64,000 bases of DNA from Rhizobiales bacterium Ga0077545 (GCA_001464335.1 LNEV01000019.1:1-64000); one strand, 5' to 3'; shown: positions 10,847 through 21,604, numbered from the stretch's first letter. Notes: generated by a model from the letters alone, not told the origin. Made by a program: numbers and translations.

Positions 10847-11803
10847 ATGAACATTCCCGAGATCGCTCTTCCGGCCGCGCCCGATGCGCAGCGCGAATTC
10901 CGCGCCTGGCTCGTCCATCTTGCGGCCGAGCGGCGGCTGTCCGCGCTGTCGGTCGAGGCGTATGGGCGCGATGTGCGGTTTTTCCTCGGTTTCCTGCAGG
11001 AACATCTCGGCGGGCCGCCCTCGCTGGCCGATCTGGAGGCGCTACAGCCGCGTGACATCCGCGCGTTTCTGGCGCGCCGCAGATCGGAAGGACTGTCGAG
11101 CCGGTCGGTGATGCGGGCGCTGGCCGCGGCGCGCAGTTTTGCACGTTTTCTGGAACGGCAGGGGCGGGGCTCGGCCTCGGCGCTCGCGGCGGTCCGCGCG
11201 CCGAAGATCGCGCGCAGTCTGCCAAAGCCCGTGCCGGCAAGCGCCGCGCGGCAGATCGTGGATGCGGAAACCCGCGCAGGAGACGCGCGCGAGCCCTGGA
11301 TCCTTGCCCGCGACGCGGCCGTTCTGTCTCTTCTCTATGGCTGCGGCCTGCGCATCGCCGAGGCGTTGTCGCTGACGCGTGCGGAAGTTCCGCTTGCCGG
11401 GCGGCCTTTGACCGTAACCGGCAAGGGCGGCAAGACCCGTCAGGTGCCCGTCATTCCGGCGGTGGCCGACGCGGTGACGGCCTATCTCGACACCTGTCCG
11501 TGGACGCTGAAACCCGATGGTCCCTTGTTCGTCGGGGCCAAAGGCGGCCCGCTCTCCCCGCGCATCGTCCAGCGCGCCATGCAGGAAATGCGCGGCGCGC
11601 TCGGCCTGCCGGAAACCGCGACGCCCCACGCGCTGCGCCATTCCTTCGCGACACATCTTCTGGCGCGCGGCGGCGACCTCCGCTCGATCCAGGAACTGCT
11701 CGGCCATGCCAGCCTGTCGACCACGCAGATCTACACCGAGGTCGATGCGGCCCGGCTGATCGCGGTGCACGCGGCGACGCATCCGCGCGCGCGAAGCGCC
11801 TGA
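10847..11803 (+). CDS. xerC: Tyrosine recombinase XerC
   Basis: This 318-residue tyrosine recombinase works with XerD to resolve chromosome dimers at dif. All catalytic residues are visible: R169 (CGLRIAEAL), K193/K196 region (GKGGKTR), H261 and R264 (HALRHSFATHLL), H287 (LLGHASLSTTQIY) and nucleophile Y296. The N-terminal SAM-like DNA-binding domain covers residues about 15-105. The setting beside priA and the atp operon is core chromosome, with no phage genes, so it is the housekeeping enzyme rather than an integrase. XerC rather than XerD is assigned from family resemblance and position. The ATG at 10847 is chosen; the frame upstream is antisense to the neighbour. Confidence 0.93.
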   Translation: MNIPEIALPAAPDAQREFRAWLVHLAAERRLSALSVEAYGRDVRFFLGFLQEHLGGPPSLADLEALQPRDIRAFLARRRSEGLSSRSVMRALAAARSFARFLERQGRGSASALAAVRAPKIARSLPKPVPASAARQIVDAETRAGDAREPWILARDAAVLSLLYGCGLRIAEALSLTRAEVPLAGRPLTVTGKGGKTRQVPVIPAVADAVTAYLDTCPWTLKPDGPLFVGAKGGPLSPRIVQRAMQEMRGALGLPETATPHALRHSFATHLLARGGDLRSIQELLGHASLSTTQIYTEVDAARLIAVHAATHPRARSA

Positions 11804-11897
11804 ACCCGAATCATTTCAGCGGCGACACATGCAAAGACATTCGCCGGAAATGCAGGCTCGCTACATCCGGCGCCACTCGACAAAGCCGGAGGCGACC

Positions 11898-12029
11898 ATG
11901 TCGCTCAAACGAAATCTTCTGATGCTGGCGGCCTATGTCGGCGCCCTGGTTTTCATGTCCCTGCCGTTCGCGATGATCGAGGCAAAGGGCCCGCCCATGA
12001 CGTTCGCCGATGTCGAGCGGGCGCGCTGA
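11898..12029 (+). CDS. Tiny single-helix membrane protein
   Basis: This is a 43-residue protein starting at an ATG with an excellent ribosome-binding site (GGAGGCGACC). After MSLKRN comes one hydrophobic helix (about residues 7-27, LLMLAAYVGALVFMSLPFAMI) and a short polar tail. It has no recognised family. It could be an inner-membrane micropeptide or a secreted peptide with an uncleaved signal. It lies downstream of xerC with a gap of 94 bases. Confidence 0.6.
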   Translation: MSLKRNLLMLAAYVGALVFMSLPFAMIEAKGPPMTFADVERAR

Positions 12030-12119
12030 GTTCACGAAGCCGTCAGACCGGCATCCCGCGGGTTGCGTCCTGCGTTGAATGAGCGAGACTTGGCCCCGCA
12101 CACACCGAGAGGGAAACCG

Positions 12120-12242
12120 ATGAAAACTCTTGCTGCGATGTTGGCGCTTGTTGCGCTTGCCGCTTTTGCGGCTCCGGCTTCGGCGGATTGCCCCGCCCAC
12201 GCCGCTCAGAAAGAGAACCCGGACAAGCCGGTCGGTACCTGA
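12120..12242 (+). CDS. Tiny exported peptide
   Basis: This gene encodes a 40-residue protein with a textbook signal peptide: MKTLAAMLALVALAAFAAPASA followed by D, predicting cleavage after ASA. That leaves a mature peptide of only 18 residues (DCPAHAAQKENPDKPVGT) with one cysteine. The ribosome-binding site GAGAGGG precedes the ATG and a strong intrinsic terminator follows 31 bases after the stop, so the unit looks like a true small gene. Function unknown. Confidence 0.65.
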   Translation: MKTLAAMLALVALAAFAAPASADCPAHAAQKENPDKPVGT

Positions 12243-12273
12243 GAAGGGCTCTCGAGACCCTGCCACACATATT

Positions 12274-12300
12274 GCCCGGCTTTTTAGCCGGGCTTTTTTT
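12274..12300 (+). terminator. Intrinsic terminator
   Basis: A perfect 8-base stem GCCCGGCT / AGCCGGGC (12274-12281 with 12286-12293), a four-base loop and seven T residues. It ends the transcript carrying the tiny exported peptide and probably the 43-residue gene. Confidence 0.9.
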
Positions 12301-12438
12301 ATGCGGATGATGTTGAAAGTCGCGCATGGGGTCCGCGGCATCAACATCAAGAACAACGTTCCGGGGCTGCGGCACGTCTGATGGAGATAGGAAGCGCGCG
12401 CCACGCTTCAAGGACTATTTTCTTAAATACGGAGAGCG

Positions 12439-12472
12439 ATCCCGGATCGCGCCTCGCGCGTCCGGGATGACG
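12439..12472. repeat. Palindromic repeat half-site (TCCGGGATGACG type)
   Basis: ATCCCGGATCGCGC pairs with GCGCGTCCGGGAT with one bulged base and is followed by GACG, giving the same TCCGGGATGACG end that bounds the larger element at 38471-38624. It lies 19 bases beyond the lpdA stop, so on the minus strand it could also serve as a 3' end structure. The remaining sequence between 12300 and 12439 shows nothing recognisable. Confidence 0.6.
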
Positions 12473-12491
12473 TGCGCGCTCGCCATGCCGA

Positions 12492-13895
12492 TCACATATG
12501 GATGGCGCGCTTCTCGACGGCGAGCGCGGCTTCCTTGACCGCTTCGTTGAGCGTTGGATGGGCGTGGCAGGTGCGGGCGATGTCTTCGGAGGAGGCTCCG
12601 AATTCCATCGCGAGCGCGGCCTCGGCGATGAGCGTTCCGGCGTCCGGTCCGATGATGTGGACGCCGAGCACCTTGTCGGTCGCGGCATCTGCGAGGATCT
12701 TCACGAAGCCGTCCGTCGTCTCGTTGACCTTGGCGCGCGCGGTGGCGGTGAACGGGAACTTGCCGACCGCATAGTCCACGCCTTCCGCCTTCAGCTCTTC
12801 CTCGGTCTTGCCGACGGAGGCCACTTCGGGCGCGGTGTAGATGACGTTGGGGATGACGGCGTAATTCACATGTCCGGCCTTGCCCGCGATGATTTCCGCG
12901 ACGGCGATGCCTTCATCTTCGGCCTTGTGGGCGAGCATGGGCCCGGTGATGACATCGCCGATGGCATAGATGCCGTCGGCGGATGTCTTGTAATGATCGT
13001 CGGTCTTGACGCGCCCGCGCTCGTCGAGCGCGACGCCGACATTCTCAAGACCCAGCCCCGATGTGTAGGGCACACGGCCCGTCGCAACGAGAACCACATC
13101 CGCCTCGATGGTCTCGGAGCTGCCGCCCGCGACCGGCTCGACCACGGCTTTCACCGTCTTGCCGGACGCATCGGCGGAGGTGACCTTGGAGGCGAGCTTG
13201 AAGACCATGCCCTGCTTGGCGAGAATGCGCTCGAACTGGCGCGCGACCTCGCCGTCGATGCCGGGGACGATGCGGTCGGCGAATTCGACGACGGTGACGT
13301 CGGCACCGAGGCGGCGCCAGACCGAGCCGAGCTCGAGGCCAATGACGCCCGCGCCGATGACGAGCAGCTTGCCGGGAACCTTGGTGAGCTCGAGCGCGCC
13401 GGTGGAGGAGACGATTTTCTTCTCGTCGATCTCGACGCCCTTCAGCTTTGCGACGTCCGAGCCCGTGGCGATGACGATGTTTTTCGTCAGCACGTCCTGC
13501 TCGCCCTTTTCTCCTTTCACGGAAATCTTGCCGGCAGCGGAGATCGTGCCGGTGCCGCTGAAGACATCGATCTTATTCTTGCGGAACAGGAAATCGATGC
13601 CCTTCACATTGCCGTCGACGCCTTTCTGCTTGAAGTCCTGCATGGTCTTCAGGTCGAGCTTGGGCGTGCCGACGCCGATGCCCATCCCGGCAAATTTGTG
13701 CCCGGCATCCTCGAAGGCGTGCGAGGCGTAGAGCAGGGCTTTCGAGGGGATGCAGCCCACATTGAGGCAGGTGCCGCCATGGGTCGCGCGCTTTTCGATG
13801 ACGGCGACTTTCAGCCCGAGCTGTGCCGCGCGAATGGCGCAGACATAGCCGCCGGGGCCGGTGCCGATGACAGCAAGATCGTACATATCGGACAT
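12492..13895 (-). CDS. lpdA: Dihydrolipoyl dehydrogenase (E3)
   Basis: This 467-residue flavoprotein disulfide reductase re-oxidises the lipoyl arm of 2-oxoacid dehydrogenase complexes with NAD+. FAD-binding GTGPGGY lies at the N-terminus, the redox disulfide is C43/C48 in [13 protein letters not shown], the NAD-binding fold begins near [14 protein letters not shown], and the C-terminal catalytic His-Glu pair sits in [11 protein letters not shown] (about H446 and E451). It is the last gene of the odhA-odhB-lysE-MAPEG-lpdA run, 7 bases after the MAPEG gene, so it is probably the E3 of 2-oxoglutarate dehydrogenase. Confidence 0.98.
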   Translation of the reverse strand: MSDMYDLAVIGTGPGGYVCAIRAAQLGLKVAVIEKRATHGGTCLNVGCIPSKALLYASHAFEDAGHKFAGMGIGVGTPKLDLKTMQDFKQKGVDGNVKGIDFLFRKNKIDVFSGTGTISAAGKISVKGEKGEQDVLTKNIVIATGSDVAKLKGVEIDEKKIVSSTGALELTKVPGKLLVIGAGVIGLELGSVWRRLGADVTVVEFADRIVPGIDGEVARQFERILAKQGMVFKLASKVTSADASGKTVKAVVEPVAGGSSETIEADVVLVATGRVPYTSGLGLENVGVALDERGRVKTDDHYKTSADGIYAIGDVITGPMLAHKAEDEGIAVAEIIAGKAGHVNYAVIPNVIYTAPEVASVGKTEEELKAEGVDYAVGKFPFTATARAKVNETTDGFVKILADAATDKVLGVHIIGPDAGTLIAEAALAMEFGASSEDIARTCHAHPTLNEAVKEAALAVEKRAIHM

Positions 13896-13902
13896 GTTCA
13901 GC

Positions 13903-14304
13903 TCACAAAAAGACCGCGACGAACATCAAAGTGAGCCCGATGGCGGACACGACCCAGATGAGCGAGCGGATATAGGGGATGCCAAGAAGATAAAGCGGAA
14001 TGTAGACAAGACGCGCGCCGAACCACAGCCAGGCCCCGACCGCGCCGAGGCCGCCCGTCTTGCCGGCCAGCAGGAGAGCTGCGGCAAGGGCGACAAGCGC
14101 GGGGAATGTTTCGAGGTAGTTGCGGAGCGCACGCTCGGCGCGGCCTGCGAGCGGCGATTGCGGGCGGATGCCCTCATCGCGCGGGCCCGCATTCCATGTT
14201 GTGCCGAGTTCCTTGGTCGCCAGCATGCCCTGCAGAGCGATGTGGAACATCAAAAGCGCGGAGCCGAGCGCCAGCACCAATATTTCGGACGACAGCCCGC
14301 TCAT
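13903..14304 (-). CDS. MAPEG-family membrane protein
   Basis: This is a 133-residue protein with four hydrophobic segments (about 7-27, 65-80, 83-105, 110-132) and the MAPEG signature region ([20 protein letters not shown]). Eukaryotic members act in eicosanoid and glutathione metabolism; bacterial members are mostly uncharacterised. Its ATG overlaps the stop of the LysE gene as ATGA. The position between 2-oxoglutarate dehydrogenase E2 and E3 suggests co-transcription, but no metabolic link is obvious. Confidence 0.88.
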   Translation of the reverse strand: MSGLSSEILVLALGSALLMFHIALQGMLATKELGTTWNAGPRDEGIRPQSPLAGRAERALRNYLETFPALVALAAALLLAGKTGGLGAVGAWLWFGARLVYIPLYLLGIPYIRSLIWVVSAIGLTLMFVAVFL

Positions 14305-14933
14305 GGCGTGGCCCGCTGAAAGGCGAGGCGGACGCCGAGGCCAATGAAGACGAGGCCGGTGACGCGGTTGATCCAGCGACCGAAGCGCTGGAAGGCCAAG
14401 CGCACTTTCGGCGTGGTGAAAAAGACCGCAACCAGAGTGAACCAGGTCGCGACCATGAGCGCCATCGTGACGCCGTATCCCGCCTTCACGGCCGCGGGCG
14501 TGCCGTGGGAGACGATGACGGTGAACAGCGACACGAAAAACAGAGCCGCTTTTGGATTGAGAAGATTCGTCAGGACACCGATGCCGAAAGAGCGTCGTGC
14601 GCTGCGGGCGCCGGACGCCGGTGTTCCCACGATGTCGACCGGCTTCGGCGCCTCGGCCTTCAGCGACAGGATGCCAATGAAGACGAGGTAGGCCGCGCCC
14701 GCCCATTTGATGAGATTGAAGGCAAGAATCGACTGCGAAACGAGGATGCCGAGGCCCAGCACCGTATAGGTGACGTGAAAGAGGATCGCCGAGCCGATTC
14801 CGAGCGCCGCGAGCACGCCCGCGCGCCGTCCATACATCACGCTCTCGCGCACGACGCAGGCGAAATCCGCCCCCGGCATGACGAGAGTGAGAAGGAACAC
14901 GCCAAGCAGCGTCAGCGCCTCGGGCAGGATCAT
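14301..14933 (-). CDS. LysE/RhtB-family amino-acid exporter
   Basis: This 210-residue inner-membrane protein is of the LysE/RhtB translocator family, with about six hydrophobic segments and the family features PGADFACVVRESVMYGRRAGVLAALGI near residues 20-45 and NPKAALFF near 128. Members export small amino acids or their derivatives; the substrate is not predictable. It begins 3 bases after the odhB stop and overlaps the MAPEG start, so it is part of the odh operon. Confidence 0.92.
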   Translation of the reverse strand: MILPEALTLLGVFLLTLVMPGADFACVVRESVMYGRRAGVLAALGIGSAILFHVTYTVLGLGILVSQSILAFNLIKWAGAAYLVFIGILSLKAEAPKPVDIVGTPASGARSARRSFGIGVLTNLLNPKAALFFVSLFTVIVSHGTPAAVKAGYGVTMALMVATWFTLVAVFFTTPKVRLAFQRFGRWINRVTGLVFIGLGVRLAFQRATP

Positions 14934-14936
14934 CTT

Positions 14937-16202
14937 TTACATGTCCAGAACGAGACGGGCCGGATCCTCCAGAGCTTCCTTGACGCGCACGAGGAAGGTG
15001 ACCGCGCCCTGTCCGTCGACCACGCGGTGGTCGTAGGTCAGAGCCAGATACATCATCGGCCGCGCGACGATCTCACCGTTGCGGACGACCGGGCGCTGCT
15101 CGATGCGATGCATTCCCAGAATGCCCGATTGCGGGGCGTTCAGAATCGGCATGGACATCAGCGAGCCGTAGACGCCGCCATTGGAGATGGTGAACGTTCC
15201 ACCCTGCATGTCCTGAATAGAGAGCTGGCCGTCGCGCGCCTTCTTGCCGAGCGCGCCGATCTCCTTTTCGATCTCGGCGACGCTTTTCTGGTCGGCATCG
15301 CGCACGACCGGAACGACGAGACCGCGTTCGGTCCCGACGGCGACGCCGATATGGTAGTAATTCTTGAAGACGAGATCCTCGCCGTCGATCTCGGCGTTGA
15401 CGGCTGGAATTTCCTTCAACGCATGGACGCAGGCTTTCGCGAACAGGCCCATGAAGCCCAGCTTGACGCCGTGGCGCTTCTCGAAGCTGTCCTTGTACTT
15501 CGTGCGCAGCTCCATGATCTCGGTCATGTCGACATCGTTGTAGGTCGTCAGCAGCGCCGCGCTGTTCTGCGCGTCCTTGAGACGCCGCGCGATGGTCTGG
15601 CGCAGGCGTGTCATGCGCACGCGCTCCTCGCGTTCGGCATCGTCCGGAGCCGAAGGCGCGCGCGGCGCGGCGGGCGCGGCCGGTTTCGCCGTGGCGCCAC
15701 CCTGAATGACGGACAGCATGTCGCCCTTGGTGACGCGGCCGTCCTTGCCGGTGCCGGAGACCGAGGAGGGGCTGACGCCGCTCTCGGCGGCAAGACGCCG
15801 TACGGACGGGGCGGTATCTTCGGAAACCTTGGCGGCGGGCGCGTCCTTGGCCACGGCGCGCGGCTGCGGCTCTTCCTCGGCGGCGTTGATGGGCTTTGTC
15901 GTATCGTTCTTCTCGGTCGGCTTGCCGGTCGCACCGGCCTTCGGAGGGGAGGCCGCCGCACCGGCGCCGGCGTCGAGCGAGCCGAGCAGGGCGCCGACAT
16001 TCACCGTCTCGCCTTCCTTGGCCTCGATCGCGGCAAGAACGCCCGCCGAGGGGGCGGGCACTTCGACGGTGACCTTGTCGGTCTCAAGCTCGACCAGCGG
16101 TTCGTCGACCTTGACGGCATCGCCCGGTTTCTTGAACCATTTCCCGATCGTGGCCTCGGTGACGCTTTCGCCGAGTGTCGGGACGCGGATTTCGGTTGCC
16201 AT
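14937..16202 (-). CDS. odhB: 2-oxoglutarate dehydrogenase E2 (dihydrolipoyl succinyltransferase)
   Basis: This 421-residue E2 core transfers the succinyl group to CoA. The lipoyl domain occupies residues 1-77 with the lipoylated K43 in [12 protein letters not shown]. An alanine/proline-rich linker follows, then the peripheral subunit-binding domain at about 130-170 ([11 protein letters not shown]...[10 protein letters not shown]). The catalytic domain ends with [10 protein letters not shown] (H392, D396). It is 34 bases downstream of odhA. Substrate type is inferred from pairing with odhA. Confidence 0.97.
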   Translation of the reverse strand: MATEIRVPTLGESVTEATIGKWFKKPGDAVKVDEPLVELETDKVTVEVPAPSAGVLAAIEAKEGETVNVGALLGSLDAGAGAAASPPKAGATGKPTEKNDTTKPINAAEEEPQPRAVAKDAPAAKVSEDTAPSVRRLAAESGVSPSSVSGTGKDGRVTKGDMLSVIQGGATAKPAAPAAPRAPSAPDDAEREERVRMTRLRQTIARRLKDAQNSAALLTTYNDVDMTEIMELRTKYKDSFEKRHGVKLGFMGLFAKACVHALKEIPAVNAEIDGEDLVFKNYYHIGVAVGTERGLVVPVVRDADQKSVAEIEKEIGALGKKARDGQLSIQDMQGGTFTISNGGVYGSLMSMPILNAPQSGILGMHRIEQRPVVRNGEIVARPMMYLALTYDHRVVDGQGAVTFLVRVKEALEDPARLVLDM

Positions 16203-16236
16203 TTTTCACCTTCTGCGGCGCGCTCGCCGCCGTCAT

Positions 16237-19161
16237 TCACGCAAAAGCTTCGTCGAGGAAGGCGCGGAGCTGCGCCTGGTGCTTGGACATCTGGCCGACC
16301 GCGGTCGAGGCGGCCGGGGGACGGCCGACATAACGCGCGCGGCGCCCGCCGCCCTGCTTGTCGGATGCCCAGTTGATGTACTGATCCACGAAGAACCAGC
16401 CGCCCATATTGCGCGGTTCCTCCTGACACCAGATCAGCTCGGCATTCTTGAACAGACTCAGTTCCTGGGTGAGCGATTTGGCCGGGAACGGGTAAAGCTG
16501 TTCGATGCGCAGGATGTAGACATCGTCAATACCGCGCTTCTCGCGCTCTTCCAGCAGATCGTAATAGACCTTGCCCGAGCACAGAACGAGGCGGCGGATC
16601 TTGTCCGGTTCCACAAGGCCCGTGCCGCCGACGCGCGGGTCGGCGTCGTCGTGCAGCCAGCGGTGGAAATAGGTTCCGGCCTCGAAGCGCGACAGCGGAG
16701 AGACGGCGCGCTTGTGGCGGAGCAGGCTCTTCGGCGTCATCAGGATCAGCGGCTTGCGGAAGTCGCGGTTCAACTGGCGGCGCAGAACGTGGAAATAGTT
16801 CGACGGCGTCGTCAGATTGCAGACCTGCATGTTGTCTTCTGCGCACATCTGCAGATAGCGCTCGAGGCGTGCGGACGAATGCTCCGGTCCCTGGCCTTCA
16901 TAGCCGTGCGGCAGCAGCATGACGAGGCCGGACATACGCAGCCATTTCTTCTCTGAGGAGGAAATGAACTGGTCGATGATGACCTGCGCGCCGTTCGCAA
17001 AATCGCCGAACTGCGCTTCCCACAGAGTCAGGCAATCGGGCTCGGCGAGCGTGTAGCCGTATTCGAAGCCGAGCACGGCCTCTTCCGAGAGCATCGAATT
17101 GATGACCTCGTAGCGGGCCTGTCCCTCGCGCACATGATTGAAGGGCTTGTAGCGCGTCTCGTCTTCCTGATCCGTCAGAACCGAATGACGCTGCGAGAAG
17201 GTGCCGCGCTCAACGTCCTGTCCGGACAGGCGCACCGGATGGCCTTCGATGAGGATGGAGCTGAACGCCAGCGCCTCCGCCGTCGCCCAGTCGATGCCCT
17301 GGCCCGTTTCGATCGCCGTGCGGCGGTTTTCGAGGAAGCGGGCAATCGTGCGGTGCAGATGGAAGCCCTCCGGAACGGAGGTGATCTTGTTGCCGATCTC
17401 GCGCAGCACATCGGCGTCGACGCCCGTCGTTCCGCGGCGTGCGTCCTCGACGTCCTTGCCCGCGGGCTTGAGGCCCGACCAGCGGCCATCGAGCCAGTCG
17501 GCCTTGTTGGGCAGATAGGCCTGGCCGATGTCGAATTCGCTGTCGAGCCGCGTGCGCCACGCGCTCTTCATCTCGTCCGCCTCGGCTTCCGTCAGGACGC
17601 CTTCGGAAACAAGCTTCCTCGAATAGATTTCGAGCGTCGTCGGGTGCTGGCGGATCGCCTTGTACATGCCCGGCTGCGTGAACGACGGCTCGTCGCCTTC
17701 GTTGTGGCCGAACCGGCGGTAGCAGAACATGTCGATGACGACCGGCTTCCTGAACTTCTGCCGGAACTCGGTCGCCACCTTCGCGCAGAACACGACCGCT
17801 TCCGGATCGTCGCCGTTGACGTGGAACACGGGCGCTTCGACCATCTTCGCCACATCCGACGGATAGGGCGAGGAGCGCGCAACGCGCGGGCTGGTCGTGA
17901 AGCCGATCTGGTTGTTGATGATGAAATGCAAGGAGCCGCCTGTGCGGTGGCCCTTCAGTCCGGACAGGCCGAAGCACTCGGCGATGACGCCCTGGCCGGC
18001 GAACGCCGCGTCGCCGTGCAGAAGCAGCGGCAGCACTTTGGTGCGCTCAGTGTCTTTCAGTTGGTCTTGCTTGGCGCGGACCTTTCCGAGAACCACCGGA
18101 TCGACGATTTCGAGATGCGAGGGGTTCGCGGTCAGCGACAGGTGAACCTTGTTGTTGTCGAACTCGCGGTCGCTCGATGCGCCGAGATGGTATTTGACGT
18201 CGCCCGATCCCTCGACTTCGTTCGGGGTGGAGGAACCGCCCTTGAACTCGTGGAACAGAGCGCGGTGCGGTTTGCCCATCACTTGCGTAAGGACATTGAG
18301 GCGGCCGCGATGGGCCATGCCGAGCACGATCTCCTGAACGCCCAGATTGCCGCCGCGCTTGATGATCTGCTCGAGCGCCGGAATGAGGCTTTCGCCGCCG
18401 TCGAGACCGAAGCGCTTGGTGCCGGTGAATTTGACGTCGAGAAACTTCTCGAAGCCTTCGGCCTCCACCAGCTTGTTGAGGATCGCGCGCTTGCCTTCGC
18501 GGGTAAATTCAACGCCCTTTTCGGGCCCTTCGATGCGCTCCTGCAGCCAGGCCTTCTCGGCCGGGTCGGAGATGTGCATGAACTCGATGCCGATGGTCGA
18601 GCAATAGGTCCGCTTCAGGATCGCGATGATCTCGCGCATCGTGCCGAATTCGACGCCGAGCACGTGGTCGAGGAAGATCGGACGGTCGAGATCGGCTTCC
18701 GAGAAGCCGTAGCTCGCCGGATCGAGTTCGGGATGATCGGCCGGTTTTTCGATTTTCAGCGGGTCGAGGTCGGCGGCGAGATGCCCGCGCATGCGATAGG
18801 CGCGAATGAGCATGAGAGCGCGGACGCTGTCGCGCGTGGCGCGCTGGACCTCTTCGGGGCTGGCGGCTTGGCCGTTCGCTGCGGCGCGTTCGGAGACTTT
18901 CTGGCTGACGCTTTTCTCGGTCGAGACAGCACCGTTCGCGGCGCCGTCCGCACTCTCATCGCGGCCCCAGCTTGCGCCCCGCGCAAGCTTTACGGCGTCG
19001 GCCGGACGATCGTTGAAGCTGGAAAAGAATTCCCGCCATTCGGAATCGACCGAGGCCGGATTTTCCTGAAAGCGCGCGTAGAGCTCTTCGATGTAGGGCG
19101 CGTTGGCGCCGTAAAGGAAAGCTGTGTTTAAAAAGGCCTCGTTCGCCTGCTGGCGTGACAT
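16237..19161 (-). CDS. odhA: 2-oxoglutarate dehydrogenase E1
   Basis: This thiamine-diphosphate enzyme of 974 residues decarboxylates 2-oxoglutarate in the TCA cycle. It starts with the family-typical MSRQQANEAFLNTAFLYGAN, continues through the TPP domain (HRGRLNVL) and ends with the conserved VDQYINWASDK and transketolase-like C-terminus. The frame is open 17 codons further upstream to a TTG, with another ATG five codons before; the MSRQ start is preferred from family alignment. Its usual upstream partners sucC and sucD are absent: mdh ends 156 bases upstream. Confidence 0.96.
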   Translation of the reverse strand: MSRQQANEAFLNTAFLYGANAPYIEELYARFQENPASVDSEWREFFSSFNDRPADAVKLARGASWGRDESADGAANGAVSTEKSVSQKVSERAAANGQAASPEEVQRATRDSVRALMLIRAYRMRGHLAADLDPLKIEKPADHPELDPASYGFSEADLDRPIFLDHVLGVEFGTMREIIAILKRTYCSTIGIEFMHISDPAEKAWLQERIEGPEKGVEFTREGKRAILNKLVEAEGFEKFLDVKFTGTKRFGLDGGESLIPALEQIIKRGGNLGVQEIVLGMAHRGRLNVLTQVMGKPHRALFHEFKGGSSTPNEVEGSGDVKYHLGASSDREFDNNKVHLSLTANPSHLEIVDPVVLGKVRAKQDQLKDTERTKVLPLLLHGDAAFAGQGVIAECFGLSGLKGHRTGGSLHFIINNQIGFTTSPRVARSSPYPSDVAKMVEAPVFHVNGDDPEAVVFCAKVATEFRQKFRKPVVIDMFCYRRFGHNEGDEPSFTQPGMYKAIRQHPTTLEIYSRKLVSEGVLTEAEADEMKSAWRTRLDSEFDIGQAYLPNKADWLDGRWSGLKPAGKDVEDARRGTTGVDADVLREIGNKITSVPEGFHLHRTIARFLENRRTAIETGQGIDWATAEALAFSSILIEGHPVRLSGQDVERGTFSQRHSVLTDQEDETRYKPFNHVREGQARYEVINSMLSEEAVLGFEYGYTLAEPDCLTLWEAQFGDFANGAQVIIDQFISSSEKKWLRMSGLVMLLPHGYEGQGPEHSSARLERYLQMCAEDNMQVCNLTTPSNYFHVLRRQLNRDFRKPLILMTPKSLLRHKRAVSPLSRFEAGTYFHRWLHDDADPRVGGTGLVEPDKIRRLVLCSGKVYYDLLEEREKRGIDDVYILRIEQLYPFPAKSLTQELSLFKNAELIWCQEEPRNMGGWFFVDQYINWASDKQGGGRRARYVGRPPAASTAVGQMSKHQAQLRAFLDEAFA

Positions 19162-19317
19162 ATCGAAATTCCGCATTTGCGACGGCCCACCAGCCGCCGC
19201 GGAGATAACCAACCCCCTTCGGGCAAAGTCCGCGATTACGCTGCGCGTTTCAACCCTTAAGGACGCCGCAGTGCTGGTATATCAGCAATACGGCGCCCCT
19301 GTGTCGCCCCGTGCGCG

Positions 19318-20313
<996 letters not shown>

Positions 20314-21408
20314 CTATCGCGCTTCCTGCGCGCCATTCAAGTCGACTTCCGGCCCATGGGGCAGGCCAAGCCAGTGTTCTGTACCCATTTCGGCGAGGCG
20401 GGATGCCGTACGGCGGAAATCCCAGGCTTGCCGGCCGTTGGTCAGCAGCTTATCGCGCCCGATTTGCGCGGATGCGACAAGCTTGACGCGGTATTCGTAA
20501 AGCTCGTCGATCAGAATGATGAAGCGCCGGACGGCGTCCTGTGCGGCGGTGTCGAGCGGCGGAATGTCGTCGACCATGACCGTGTGGTACGTACGCGCGA
20601 TGGCGGCATAGTCGGCCGGGCCGCGCGCCTCTTCGCACAATTGTCCGAATGTGAGCCGGGCGACACCGTTCAACGCCTCGGGAATGACGACATCGCGGCC
20701 CTGGACCCGCAGCACCTCGCGCGTGCCGCGGGGGGAGCCGGCAAGCGCGAGGAAAGCTGCGTCCATGGCCGCTCTGTCGACCGGAGTGGACCACACCGGG
20801 GCTGCGCGAAGCTTGCGCAGGCGATAATCCGTCGGCACCTCGATGCGGACGACATCCATGCGTTTGTTCACGAGCGCAATGAACGGCAGGAAGAGATGGC
20901 GGTTGAGGCCCTTGTAATAGAGGTCTTCCGGCGGTGCGTTCGAAGTTGCGACGATCACGGTCCCGGTTTCGATCAGGATCGTGAAAAGCCGGTTCAGAAC
21001 GGTCGCGTCCGCAATGTCCTTGACCTGAAGTTCATCGAGGCACAGGAGGCGCGCTTCTTTCGCGATGGCCTCGGCGAGGCCCTCAATGGGCTGTCGATCT
21101 TCTTCGGCGCGGAAATCCCTCAGCCGCTCGTGCACCTCGCTCATGAAGGCGTGAAAATGCACGCGGCGTTTGCGCGGTTCGTCGGTGGTCTGAAACAGAA
21201 TGTCCATCAGCAGCGTCTTGCCGCGTCCCGCCTCTCCCCAAAGGTAGACGCCACGAACATCCACTTTGCGGCGAAACAGGCCGGGTTTCTTTCTCAGGTC
21301 GGCGATGAGTGCGTCGAACCGCGCGGCGACGTTCTCCTGAGCCGGATCTGCGGCCAGTTGACCCGCACGGACGAGCGCGGACAGCCGGGAAGACACGGTT
21401 TCAACCAC
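20314..21408 (-). CDS. zapE: Cell division protein ZapE (AFG1-like ATPase)
   Basis: This 364-residue AAA-like ATPase belongs to the ZapE/AFG1 family, which in Escherichia coli acts at the Z-ring and in mitochondria in respiratory-complex quality control. Walker A GEAGRGKT is at about 58-65, with Walker B LLCLDELQVKD and sensor VATSNAPPEDLYYKGLNR. The start is taken as GTG at 21408 because a near-perfect Shine-Dalgarno (GGGAGGTGG) lies a few bases upstream; an ATG 11 codons earlier has none. Its place before mdh and odhA is conserved in related bacteria. Confidence 0.93.
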   Translation of the reverse strand: MVETVSSRLSALVRAGQLAADPAQENVAARFDALIADLRKKPGLFRRKVDVRGVYLWGEAGRGKTLLMDILFQTTDEPRKRRVHFHAFMSEVHERLRDFRAEEDRQPIEGLAEAIAKEARLLCLDELQVKDIADATVLNRLFTILIETGTVIVATSNAPPEDLYYKGLNRHLFLPFIALVNKRMDVVRIEVPTDYRLRKLRAAPVWSTPVDRAAMDAAFLALAGSPRGTREVLRVQGRDVVIPEALNGVARLTFGQLCEEARGPADYAAIARTYHTVMVDDIPPLDTAAQDAVRRFIILIDELYEYRVKLVASAQIGRDKLLTNGRQAWDFRRTASRLAEMGTEHWLGLPHGPEVDLNGAQEAR

Positions 21409-21604
21409 GCTGCACCACCTCCCGAAGCGGCTGCCGGCCATGAAAGATAAGATTCAGCAAATATTTGACTGAGTCCTTACAGTCCGGGGGAAGGATGATG
21501 GAACTTTTTTGCGACACCCGGAACGATTCCATCAGCATTGCGTTACCTGCGCTTGACGGATTTTTCTGATCCCGCATGCTGTTGCCAGTGCGGGGATTAG
21601 AAAC

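Noticed and set aside
10847-11803. Tyrosine recombinase as sign of an integrated element
   Set aside because: Neighbours are core genes, there are no att-like direct repeats or phage genes, and the protein matches housekeeping XerC.
13903-14706. Apparent 267-residue protein ending in the MAPEG domain
   Set aside because: The N-terminal half is an out-of-frame reading of the LysE gene; the MAPEG gene has its own ATG at 14304.
17134-19131. 665-codon antisense frame within odhA
   Set aside because: Same reason: composition-driven, and the sense strand is clearly E1.
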